Assembly (NCBI GenBank): GCA_958346135.1
Contig: CATVQN010000002.1
Span: forward strand, 1-26,837
Length of the DNA: 26,837 nucleotides
Direction of reading: 5' to 3'
Source of the DNA: an uncultured Eubacteriales bacterium
Lineage (GTDB): Bacteria; Bacillota; Clostridia; Monoglobales; Monoglobaceae
Made by a program: the position numbers and the translations under genes. Each line of letters begins with the position of its first letter. Positions within the stretch are counted from its first letter, which is position 1. The notes below the pieces were generated by a model that did no database searches, was not told where the DNA came from, and worked only from the letters and a program-made list of their open reading frames with translations. Shown piece by piece: positions 15,481 through 22,709 of this stretch.

Positions 15481-15538
15481 CTCTGCTTCCTCCTGTCCCA
15501 TGATGCAGGGAAAAGTCGTTTTTCTGCGCAAGAAAGGG

Positions 15539-15599
15539 GGCCGCAGTCTCACGGCTGCGGCCTGGTCAGGAACAGCGGGTGAGAAGTCCGCCGTTCCTG
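15539..15599 (-). ncRNA. Two adjacent hairpins with complementary loops, candidate structured leader
   Basis: Stem 1 is CAGGAAC/GTTCCTG (15567-15573 with 15593-15599), continued by GCGG/CCGC, with a 9-base loop at 15579-15587. Stem 2 is GGCCGCAG/CTGCGGCC (15539-15546 with 15555-15562), with an 8-base loop at 15547-15554. The loops contain GTGAGA (15579-15584) and TCTCAC (15547-15552), which are perfectly complementary, so a kissing interaction is possible. The linker is only four bases. The pair lies between the kinase stop (15643) and the ppx-like start (15480). A TATAAT on the minus strand at 15620-15615 could start a short RNA or leader just upstream, but its -35 is poor. I cannot assign it to a known RNA family. 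The minus-strand orientation is inferred from the flanking genes. Confidence 0.45.
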
Positions 15600-15642
15600 C
15601 GCAAAAATGATAAAATTATATAATAAGGATTTGAGAAACAAA

Positions 15643-17424
15643 TTAAGCCTGACTGACGGGCAGATTGATGGTAACCCGGGTAAACCGCCCAAACTCGCTT
15701 TCGATCTGGATGGTGCCTCCATGGCTCTCGATAATCTCCTTGGTAATGGAAAGCCCCAGTCCGGTGCCGCCTTTTTCCCGGCTCCGCGCCTTGTCCACTC
15801 GATAGAACCGCTCAAAGACGTGTTCAAGATCTGCTTTGGGAATTCCCTTGCCGGTATCCTCTACCTTGATATAGACATTGTTATACAGGTTTCCCGCAAA
15901 AATCTGGATCTTATCACCCTTTGCACAGTAGCGGATGGAATTGGAGATGATATTCTTGACCGCTCGCTCAATCTGATCCTGGTCGGCAAAAACATCGTGA
16001 AGCTCGGTGGTACGGTTATAGGTCAGCGTCAGACCCTTCTGCTCTGCCTCCAGCCGGAACATATCCGTAAGCCGCCGCAGCATATCGTCAATGGAGAAAA
16101 ACTCCTTATGGATATCCACTCGCTGCATATCAAACCGGTTCAAAATCAGCAGATTCTGCACCAGAGCAGTCATTTTATCGGTTTCGTTCTCCACCGTGGT
16201 CAAAAGACTGGTTGCAGTTTTTTTATCGTCTAAGTAGCCGTTGAGCAGTGTCTCGGTATAAGTACGGATGGTGGTCAGCGGCGTCTTGAGCTCGTGAGAA
16301 ACCTCCGCCACAAATTTCTGTCTTGCGGCCTCTAGGTTAAACTGCTCGGTCACGTCCTCAAAGACACAGACTACACCTGCCGTCCGTTCGTTGTCCATCT
16401 TAAAGGGAACCAGGTAGGTCTTGATGTGGTCACTGCCCACAATCAGATCCCGCTCCTCGGTTTTAAACCGGTCTAAATACATAAACTCCGCCATACAGAT
16501 GCCGGCATTTAAGGATCGGAAGAACCGGTCAAACCGCAGCTCATCCGGATTCTCAATTTCAAACATTTTCTTGGCGGCGGTATTGATATGGAGCACCCGC
16601 TGTTCGGTATCAAAGGCAATGATCCCGCTGTTGATATGTTCTAAAATGACCTCCACCTTATGTTTTTCGGTGTTGATCTGGTTGATGCTTTCGTTCATAA
16701 AGGTGCCGATTCGGTTAAAGGAACGAATCAAGTCCCCCATCTCGCCGTCGGGAATTTTCTCCAGCGTAGGCGCAAAATTGCCCTTGGCAAACCGCTCTGC
16801 CCGGCGGCTCAGCTGGTTTAGGGGTGCCGTCATAACATGGGTAACCCAAAATCCCACTCCCGCCGACAGCAAAAGGCCGATCAGTACGGCCCAAAGACTG
16901 CGGACGCCGGTTTTCACAAGCAGCTGCCGCAGCTGTGTCTTGTTATCACGGACATAGAGAATATATCCGTCCTCCACACTGCTGCCGTTTTTTATAAACA
17001 GGGCATAATCCATAAAATCGCCCCGTACGCTGACTTTATCGCCGTTGCCGCCGCGCATGGCCGAAGATAGGTTCTTGGTCTCTGCCACCTGACCCGGCCG
17101 CAGAGAAACGGGAGTTAAAATCCCGCCGTCTCTGGCGGAGAGCAGAAAACAGGTGCGGTTTTCGTTCAGTCCCAACCTCCCGGCGTAGTCGCTGATAGCG
17201 GCCTCCGCCGCAGCAAGTCCGGCATCTCCCACCGTATCGGCAGTCAAAATATGCCGAAGCCGAGCCGGCAGCTCACTTTGTGCTACCGCAGTCACTGCAT
17301 TGCGAAAATCACTTTTATAAAGATCCAGCACATTGAAAAAGCCCAGAGCTCCCACCGTGAGAACCGCAGTCATAACCGCCAGCATAACCAATCCGGTCAG
17401 CCGCCAGTAAAGCTGTCTAAACAC
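15643..17424 (-). CDS. WalK/PhoR-type membrane sensor histidine kinase (orphan)
   Basis: 593 residues with the full order of this class. A membrane helix lies at about 9-31, an extracellular sensor of ~145 residues at 32-175, and a second helix at 177-198. HAMP (199-250) and PAS (255-360) follow. The HisKA domain has phospho-acceptor H377 in FVAEVSHELKTPLTT, and the HATPase_c domain has an N-box near NIISNSIRYC (491-500), VEDTGKGIP (521-529) and GGTGLGLS (552-559). Length and layout are close to Bacillus WalK (about 610) and PhoR. The start is GTG at 17424 behind AGGGGGG. No response regulator lies on either side: a GH13 gene is upstream and a ppx-like gene downstream. The partner regulator must be encoded elsewhere. 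The WalK-type assignment follows architecture, not a confirmed orthology. Confidence 0.88.
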   Translation of the reverse strand: MFRQLYWRLTGLVMLAVMTAVLTVGALGFFNVLDLYKSDFRNAVTAVAQSELPARLRHILTADTVGDAGLAAAEAAISDYAGRLGLNENRTCFLLSARDGGILTPVSLRPGQVAETKNLSSAMRGGNGDKVSVRGDFMDYALFIKNGSSVEDGYILYVRDNKTQLRQLLVKTGVRSLWAVLIGLLLSAGVGFWVTHVMTAPLNQLSRRAERFAKGNFAPTLEKIPDGEMGDLIRSFNRIGTFMNESINQINTEKHKVEVILEHINSGIIAFDTEQRVLHINTAAKKMFEIENPDELRFDRFFRSLNAGICMAEFMYLDRFKTEERDLIVGSDHIKTYLVPFKMDNERTAGVVCVFEDVTEQFNLEAARQKFVAEVSHELKTPLTTIRTYTETLLNGYLDDKKTATSLLTTVENETDKMTALVQNLLILNRFDMQRVDIHKEFFSIDDMLRRLTDMFRLEAEQKGLTLTYNRTTELHDVFADQDQIERAVKNIISNSIRYCAKGDKIQIFAGNLYNNVYIKVEDTGKGIPKADLEHVFERFYRVDKARSREKGGTGLGLSITKEIIESHGGTIQIESEFGRFTRVTINLPVSQA

Positions 17425-17479
17425 CCGGTGCGCACCCCCCTGTCAGAATCGATCCGGAAAATTTTTGTTCTTCTTTCTT

Positions 17480-17508
17480 ATTCTAACACAAAATTTTCCT
17501 CAGGTAAA
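17480..17508 (-). promoter_or_regulatory. Promoter of the sensor kinase gene
   Basis: On the minus strand TTTACC (17508-17503), a 17-base spacer and TAGAAT (17485-17480). It lies between the GH13 stop (17530) and the kinase GTG (17424), so the kinase can be transcribed independently of the GH13 gene. Confidence 0.55.
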
Positions 17509-17529
17509 GTCTAAATTCAAAATTTATTT

Positions 17530-19467
17530 CTAATATCTTCCATGCTGCTCCATTTCCAGATACAGCGACGCACTGCAGGGGGGAAGTTCTGCGGTAAACG
17601 AAGCATTTTTGACCTTTCGTCTCTCTCCCAAAAAGACCTCTTCCAGGGTTGCCCCCACAAGCTCCGGCAGTAAAAAGCTGACCTCCTTTTTGGTATTGTC
17701 ACGGTTTACCAGACAAAGGGCAGCGGCGCCGTCTGCTGCATTTCCAAAAGGATCCCTGCCGTTTATAAAGTACCTAAGATACCCGTACACGCCGCCCTCA
17801 GCGTACACCGGACGAAAATATCCCCGCTGCAGACTGTCCGCTGCGTTTCGCAGTGCACCTAAGCGCCGGTACCAGTCCAGCAGCTCCGGATCCACCGACC
17901 GCCAGGGAAAGGTGCCCCGGTTAAAGGGGTCTTTTCCCCCCTGCATTCCCACCTCATCACCGTAGTAAATACAGGGAACCCCATAAAAGGTCATCTGTAA
18001 AAAGACACCCAGCTTCAGCCGCTTTACCGCCGTTTCCTCCGCCCCGGAGCTGAGACGGCTTGCGCCGCAGTCACCGCTCATACCGCCAAGCAGAGATTTT
18101 ACCCGCATGGTGTCATGGGTCCCCAGCATATTCATCAGGGCATACAACGTCTCCTTGGGATAGTTCTCCAGCTGGGACATAACCCGGCGGCACAATTCCT
18201 CCGCGTCACAGTCTCCGGTCAGGAAACCCAGCACCTGCTCCTGAAAGGGATAGTTCATCACACTGTCCAGTTCTTTGCCCAAAAGGTATTCCCGCTGTTT
18301 TCCGTAGGCAATTTTGTTGGAAGCATCCTCCCAGACCTCGCCGATGACAACCGCATCGGGATTGGTCTTTTTCAGCTCTGCTCTCAGAATCCGGATAAAT
18401 TCGTCCGGCAGCTCGTCTGCCACGTCAAGCCGCCAGCCGGATGCACCTTTTTTCACCCATTTCTTAATGACTGCATCCTCATCTCTTAAGATATAGTCAA
18501 GATAAGAAGGCTCCGTTTCGTTGACATTGGGAAGGTTGCTGCAGCCCCACCAGCTTTCGTACTTCGGGTAGGGGCAGAACCGATACCAGCTCCGATAGGG
18601 AGAATGTTCGTCCCGGAAGGCGCCTTGGTTTTCGCCGTAGCTGCCGTATTTGTTAAAATAGACACTGTCCGCACCGGTATGGCTGAATACTCCGTCTAAA
18701 ATAATCCGGATTCCCTGCTTTTCCGCCTCCTTACAAAGCACACAAAAATCCTGCTCCGTACCGAGAATCGGGTCAATGACCTTGTAGTTTGCCGTATCAT
18801 ACCGATGATTGGAATAGGCCTCAAAAATTGGGTTTAAGTACAGCACCCCCACGCCCAGCGATTTTAAATAGGGAAGCTTTTCTAAGATTCCCTGAAGGTT
18901 TCCGCCGTAGAAATCGTTACAGGCAGGGCCGTCCTCAAAGGGATGCCGTTGAAAGGACAAAGGCTCATACCAGTCCTGATGCATCATATATTCCTCACGC
19001 TTTTTGGGAATTTCCTCATCCCGGCTGCGATAAAACCGATCGGGAAAAATCTGGTACATAATCCGGCCCTTAAACCAGTCCGGCGTATGATAGTCCTTGT
19101 CATAAACGGTAATCTGATAGCTGTTGGCCACCGGTTCCGCCGTAGTGGTTCCGATGCCGCCCAGTCCGCCGCTGCTGTTGCTGTAGTAAAGAGTGGTTTC
19201 CTTTTGCTTGACGATAAAATCATACCACAAAAGGCAGGGTTCTTCTCCTGCAAAAACGAAGATCTGATACCAATAACTTCCCCCTTCTACCCTTTGCAGC
19301 GCCATGGGCAGCAGGGTTTCGGTTTCCTCCCGAAACAGCCGAAGGGTCACTAAATCAGGCGGGGTATCACTGAAAACTCGAAGCCTAAGTATCACCCGGC
19401 TCCCGGTGGAAACGGCACCAAAGGGCTCTCTGTAGTTTTGATCCTGGGAATTATGAAACATTTCCAT
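17530..19467 (-). CDS. GH13 maltodextrin hydrolase (neopullulanase/cyclomaltodextrinase type)
   Basis: 645 residues from the ATG at 19467. The frame is open further upstream, but that part overlaps the promoter (-10 at 19501-19506), so it cannot be coding. There is no signal peptide, so the enzyme is cytosolic. An N-terminal beta domain of about 120 residues precedes the catalytic barrel (from GRIMYQIFPDRFYRS). The conserved regions are DGVFSH (258-263), GWRLDVADE with nucleophile D348, VIGEVWED with acid/base E377, and LGTHDTMR with D452; all catalytic residues are present. The early FKGRIMYQIFPDRF motif and N-terminal domain fit neopullulanase, cyclomaltodextrinase or maltogenic amylase, which cleave alpha-1,4 (and some alpha-1,6) bonds of imported dextrins or glycogen. 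The exact specificity cannot be read. No sugar transporter is adjacent. Confidence 0.9.
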   Translation of the reverse strand: MEMFHNSQDQNYREPFGAVSTGSRVILRLRVFSDTPPDLVTLRLFREETETLLPMALQRVEGGSYWYQIFVFAGEEPCLLWYDFIVKQKETTLYYSNSSGGLGGIGTTTAEPVANSYQITVYDKDYHTPDWFKGRIMYQIFPDRFYRSRDEEIPKKREEYMMHQDWYEPLSFQRHPFEDGPACNDFYGGNLQGILEKLPYLKSLGVGVLYLNPIFEAYSNHRYDTANYKVIDPILGTEQDFCVLCKEAEKQGIRIILDGVFSHTGADSVYFNKYGSYGENQGAFRDEHSPYRSWYRFCPYPKYESWWGCSNLPNVNETEPSYLDYILRDEDAVIKKWVKKGASGWRLDVADELPDEFIRILRAELKKTNPDAVVIGEVWEDASNKIAYGKQREYLLGKELDSVMNYPFQEQVLGFLTGDCDAEELCRRVMSQLENYPKETLYALMNMLGTHDTMRVKSLLGGMSGDCGASRLSSGAEETAVKRLKLGVFLQMTFYGVPCIYYGDEVGMQGGKDPFNRGTFPWRSVDPELLDWYRRLGALRNAADSLQRGYFRPVYAEGGVYGYLRYFINGRDPFGNAADGAAALCLVNRDNTKKEVSFLLPELVGATLEEVFLGERRKVKNASFTAELPPCSASLYLEMEQHGRY

Positions 19468-19500
19468 ATGTGTTCTCTGCCTTTCCGATCGCTTTCTTCT

Positions 19501-19529
19501 AGTATAATATGCAGAAAGCAATTTTTCAA
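19501..19529 (-). promoter_or_regulatory. Sigma-A promoter of the GH13 gene
   Basis: On the minus strand TTGAAA (19529-19524), a 17-base spacer and TATACT (19506-19501). The start would be near 19494, 27 bases before the ATG at 19467. The first bases of the -35 box are also the target duplication CAAG of the adjacent element, which therefore replaced everything upstream of -35. Confidence 0.75.
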
Positions 19530-19530
19530 G

Positions 19531-19701
19531 GGAAACACTGATTAAATATTGTGCGCAGAAAGCGCAGTCAGATTTTTCGTCAGATGTGATAAAATTTCGA
19601 AGGCATACTCACGTATGTCAAGAAATTTTAGTGCAAAATGACGGAAAATATGCAAGCTTAATGCGTGCAAAGCCGCCAGGCGTTATTTAATCAGCGTTTC
19701 C
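19531..19701. mobile_element. 171-bp MITE-like element, copy 2
   Basis: Same length as the copy at 10130-10300, with nine base differences by my count. The ends are GGAAACACTGATTAAATA and, read from the other strand, GGAAACGCTGATTAAATA. A 4-bp target duplication CAAG flanks it (19527-19530 and 19702-19705). The internal foldback arms are unchanged except one loop base. No open frame of note lies inside. It separates the divergent GH13 and XRE-cupin promoters. The 19468-19851 gap holds this element and the two promoters, and otherwise nothing I recognise. Confidence 0.85.
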
Positions 19702-19778
19702 CAAGTAGTGTCCAAAAACTTTTCAGCGGCTGTCTGCACGAAATTTCCTGCATGACATAAAAGATTCTGAAAAAAACA

Positions 19779-19807
19779 TTGAATTTTTTGTTATTATGGA
19801 GTACAAT
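19779..19807 (+). promoter_or_regulatory. Sigma-A promoter of the XRE-cupin / acyl-CoA synthetase pair
   Basis: TTGAAT (19779-19784), a 17-base spacer and TACAAT (19802-19807). The start would be near 19814. AAGGGG (19838-19843) precedes the ATG at 19852. Confidence 0.65.
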
Positions 19808-19851
19808 GAGGATATATTGCATTCACTGCGAAGAAAGAAGGGGTTTTAAAA

Positions 19852-20415
19852 ATGGAAGAAAAATTTGAACAGGATGTAAAAGAAATCACCCAACGAATTA
19901 CCGAGCTGCGTGACGCCTGCGGTTATACCCCGGAGGAGTTCGCAGCGAAACTCGGAATTGAGCCGGAGACCTACCTTGCCTATGAACAAAATGCAAGCGC
20001 CATTCCGGTCAGTCAGATCTGTAATATTGCCAACCTCTGCGGCGTGGATTTGTCGGAGATTATGACCGGCGTCAGCGCCAAGCTGCACACCATGCAGATT
20101 GTACGCGCCGGCGAGGGAAAGGGGATCGAACGCTATCCCGGCTATCATCTGGAGGATCTGGCACATCTTTTTGCCAATAAGACCATGCAGCCTATCATGG
20201 TCAATTTATACCCGCAGGATCCGCCTGCGACCCTTGCCCGCCACGGCGGACAGGAATTTAACTACGTCTTAGAGGGTGTGGTAAATCTGCACTGGGGCGG
20301 TAAAGTTTATTCCCTGAAAGCGGGGGACTGCGTTTACTTTGACCCCACCCACGAGCACGGCCAGAGCTGCGGCGGCGATACGCCCGCAAGGTTTTTGACC
20401 GTCATTGCGGAATAG
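19852..20415 (+). CDS. XRE-cupin transcriptional regulator
   Basis: 187 residues. An N-terminal HTH_3/XRE domain (about 8-68: ITQRITELRDACGYTPEEFAAKLGIEPETYLAYEQ) is joined to a C-terminal cupin_2 barrel (about 105-187). In the barrel, RHGGQEFNYVLEGVVNLHWGG, LKAGDCVYFDPTHEHG and the PARFLTVIAE end are visible; H-x-G-x-E and the later H-x-H-G supply possible metal ligands. This architecture is typical of regulators that sense a small metabolite in the cupin pocket. The gene is followed after 47 bases by an AMP-forming acyl-CoA synthetase, and I recall this regulator-synthetase pair from other Clostridia. A carboxylic acid or its CoA ester is therefore the likely effector. That part is inference. 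Confidence 0.88.
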   Translation: MEEKFEQDVKEITQRITELRDACGYTPEEFAAKLGIEPETYLAYEQNASAIPVSQICNIANLCGVDLSEIMTGVSAKLHTMQIVRAGEGKGIERYPGYHLEDLAHLFANKTMQPIMVNLYPQDPPATLARHGGQEFNYVLEGVVNLHWGGKVYSLKAGDCVYFDPTHEHGQSCGGDTPARFLTVIAE

Positions 20416-20462
20416 CCTTTTGACGTATTTGGAAAACTTACAGAAAAGGAGTTTTAGATAGT

Positions 20463-22136
20463 ATGTTATTGGATCGTTTTTTGCCCAGAATTGAGTTTGA
20501 CTCCTACGAGGATTTCAAAGAAAACTACCGGGTAAACGTCCCGGAATATTTCAACTTCGGCTTTGACATCGTAGACGCCTGGGCAGAGCAGGATGCACAG
20601 AAAAAGGCACTGGTATGGTGCGATGACCACGGTCACGAAAAGGTGTTTACCTTTTCGGATATGAAACGGCTCTCCAACAAAACGGCAAATTTTTTCCGTT
20701 CTGCGGGAATCAAAAAGGGTGACACGGTTTTGATGATTGTCCGCCGCCGCTGGGAATACTGGGTTTGCGCCACCGCCTTACATAAAATTGGTGCGGTACT
20801 GATTCCCGGAAGTCTGCTGTTGACCACCAAGGATATTATTTACCGCGCCAATGCGGCAGAGGTTAAGGCGATTGTCTGTATTGACGACAATTTTGTCATG
20901 GAACAGGTAGAGGCTGCCGAACCGGAGCTTACCACGCTGCAGTTTAAGGTTCTTTTAGAGCAGCACCGGGAGGGCTGGCTGAATTTTGAGGATAGTATCC
21001 AAGATATGTCGGAAGATTTTCCAAGACCCACAGGGGACGAACGCACCCGCTGGGATGACATCTTTATGATTTTCTTCACCTCCGGCACCACCGGGATGCC
21101 GAAAATGGTACAGCACAACTGCACTTATCCCTTAGGCCATATTGTTACCGCCAAATACTGGCACCAGGTTCAGGAGGGCAAGCTCCATATGAGCGTTTCC
21201 GACTCCGGCTGGGGTAAGTTCTCCTGGGGTAAAATCTACGGCCAGTGGATTTGCGGCGCTGTGGTCTTTGCCTATGACATGGACAAATTTATCCCCACCA
21301 AGCTTTTGGATATGATTACCAAGTATCAGGTTACCACCTTCTGTGCACCGCCCACCATGTTTCGGTTCATGCTCCAGGAGGATCTTTCCAAATATGATCT
21401 CTCCTGTATTCAGCATTGCACCACCGCCGGCGAGCCGCTGAATCCGGAGGTCTACAACCGCTGGCTGGAACAGACCGGGCTGCATCTTTATGAGGGCTTC
21501 GGTCAGACCGAGTCCACAGTGCTTTTGGCAAACTTCCCTTGGTTCACCCCCAAAATCGGCTCCACCGGAAAGCCGGCACCCCTATACAACCTCTGCTTGG
21601 TCAATCATGAGGGTCAGGTAACCGAGAACGGCGAAGAGGGAAAAATTGTGGTTAAGGACGTAAAAGACAACCCGCCTCCGGGACTTCTGACCGGCTATTA
21701 CAAGAATCCGGAGCTGACCCAACAGGCTGTAGGCGGCGACTGGTATGACACCGGGGATGTGGCATGGAGAGATGAGGACGGCTATTACTGGTTTGTGGGC
21801 CGTGACGATGACGTCATTAAATGCTCCGGCTACCGTATCGGGCCGTTCGAGGTAGAAAGCGCCTTGATGGAACATCCCTCCGTGGTAGAATGCGCCATCA
21901 CCGGCGCCCCCGACCCCATACGGGGACAGGTAGTCAAGGCCACCATTGTCCTGGCAAAGGGCTGGGAACCCTCTGACGAGCTGGTCAAAGAGCTGCAAAA
22001 CCACGTCAAGCACGCCACCGCACCTTATAAATACCCCCGTGTGATTGAATTTGTTGAGGAGCTGCCCAAGACCCTGGGCGGTAAAATCAAGCGGGCACAG
22101 ATACGGAAAAAGGACAACGGAGAACTTCCCGAATAA
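20463..22136 (+). CDS. AMP-forming acyl-CoA synthetase (acetyl/medium-chain type)
   Basis: 557 residues of the ANL superfamily, activating a carboxylate with ATP to an acyl-adenylate and then to the CoA thioester. Motifs in order are the P-loop FTSGTTGMPK (205-214), TTAGEPLNPEV (320-329), YEGFGQTE (343-350), WYDTGDVA (427-434), the hinge region FVGRDDDVIKCSGYRIGPFEVE (444-465) and the catalytic lysine K541 in PKTLGGKIKR. The overall pattern is closest to the acetyl-CoA/medium-chain (ACSM-like) branch, so short or medium fatty or aromatic acids are plausible substrates. The ribosome site is AAAAGGAG. It is probably co-transcribed with the XRE-cupin gene, with no terminator between them, and ends at a hairpin at 22186-22219. 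Confidence 0.9.
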   Translation: MLLDRFLPRIEFDSYEDFKENYRVNVPEYFNFGFDIVDAWAEQDAQKKALVWCDDHGHEKVFTFSDMKRLSNKTANFFRSAGIKKGDTVLMIVRRRWEYWVCATALHKIGAVLIPGSLLLTTKDIIYRANAAEVKAIVCIDDNFVMEQVEAAEPELTTLQFKVLLEQHREGWLNFEDSIQDMSEDFPRPTGDERTRWDDIFMIFFTSGTTGMPKMVQHNCTYPLGHIVTAKYWHQVQEGKLHMSVSDSGWGKFSWGKIYGQWICGAVVFAYDMDKFIPTKLLDMITKYQVTTFCAPPTMFRFMLQEDLSKYDLSCIQHCTTAGEPLNPEVYNRWLEQTGLHLYEGFGQTESTVLLANFPWFTPKIGSTGKPAPLYNLCLVNHEGQVTENGEEGKIVVKDVKDNPPPGLLTGYYKNPELTQQAVGGDWYDTGDVAWRDEDGYYWFVGRDDDVIKCSGYRIGPFEVESALMEHPSVVECAITGAPDPIRGQVVKATIVLAKGWEPSDELVKELQNHVKHATAPYKYPRVIEFVEELPKTLGGKIKRAQIRKKDNGELPE

Positions 22137-22185
22137 GACGGATCCCTCCTTTGTCTTGATACACAATCCAAAAATAAGGACATAT

Positions 22186-22219
22186 AAATAACGCTCTGTC
22201 TTAAGGCAGGGCGTTATTT
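22186..22219. terminator. Bidirectional intrinsic terminator between the acyl-CoA synthetase gene and fabZ
   Basis: AAATAACGCTCTG (22186-22198) pairs with CAGGGCGTTATTT (22207-22219), 13 bp with one wobble and an eight-base loop. The outer A/T pairs give a short T-tract in either direction. It lies between two convergent genes (stops at 22136 and 22262). Confidence 0.8.
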
Positions 22220-22261
22220 GATATGCCGTATACACGCTCCAATGGCAATCATTTTGGTTTC

Positions 22262-22693
22262 TTATTTCTCTACCAGAGCGAAGGAAATCTCACCTTTTGC
22301 GGCCACATCCTCACCCACATAAGCGCAGACGTCGGCTTTCCCCATGCTCCCCCGTACCCGGGTCATCTCTACCTCCAGACGCAGGGTATCTCCGGGGGTT
22401 ACCTGATGCCGGAATTTAAAGTTGTTGATTCCGGTAAAGACCGCCAGCTTTCCCCGGTTCTCCGGTGCTCCCAGAATCACCACGGCGCCTACCTGCGCCA
22501 GCGCCTCACAAATCAGCACCCCCGGCATAATCGGCCGACCGGGAAAATGCCCCTGAAAGAACGGTTCGTTAACCGTGACATTCTTAATGCCCACAGCACG
22601 CTTTCCTTCTTCTAATTCAATGATTTTATCCACCAGTAAAAAGGGATACCGATGGGGTATAAGCTCCATAATCTCTGCACTGTTTAATTCCAT
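22262..22693 (-). CDS. fabZ: 3-hydroxyacyl-ACP dehydratase
   Basis: 143 residues from the ATG at 22693, with TAGGAG seven bases upstream; an upstream in-frame extension would overlap the end of mbl and has no ribosome site. The protein dehydrates 3-hydroxyacyl-ACP during fatty-acid elongation. The hot-dog-fold signature is complete: IMELIPHRYPFLLVDKI at the start, then GHFPGRPIMPGVLICEALAQ carrying the catalytic pair H49 and E63. The length is normal. It starts 16 bases after the stop of mbl, so the two form one operon. It is the only fatty-acid gene here and does not sit in a fab cluster. In Bacillus a fabZ gene also lies a few genes downstream of mbl (from memory), so the link may be ancestral. 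Confidence 0.95.
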   Translation of the reverse strand: MELNSAEIMELIPHRYPFLLVDKIIELEEGKRAVGIKNVTVNEPFFQGHFPGRPIMPGVLICEALAQVGAVVILGAPENRGKLAVFTGINNFKFRHQVTPGDTLRLEVEMTRVRGSMGKADVCAYVGEDVAAKGEISFALVEK

Positions 22694-22709
22694 CCTTGAT
22701 TCTCCTATT

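Noticed and set aside
15481..15642. Intrinsic terminator between the kinase and ppx-like genes
   Set aside because: The stems are strong but are followed by CCCCCTTTCTTG rather than a U-tract on the minus strand, and by A-rich sequence on the plus strand.
15607..16233. 208-codon rightward open frame opposite the sensor kinase
   Set aside because: It lies fully antisense to the HisKA/HATPase coding region and has no family features; the kinase frame explains the DNA.
19468..19521. Upstream extension of the GH13 gene to 19521
   Set aside because: It would place coding sequence over the TTGAAA-17-TATACT promoter; the ATG at 19467 lies downstream of the predicted start and fits the family's N-terminus.
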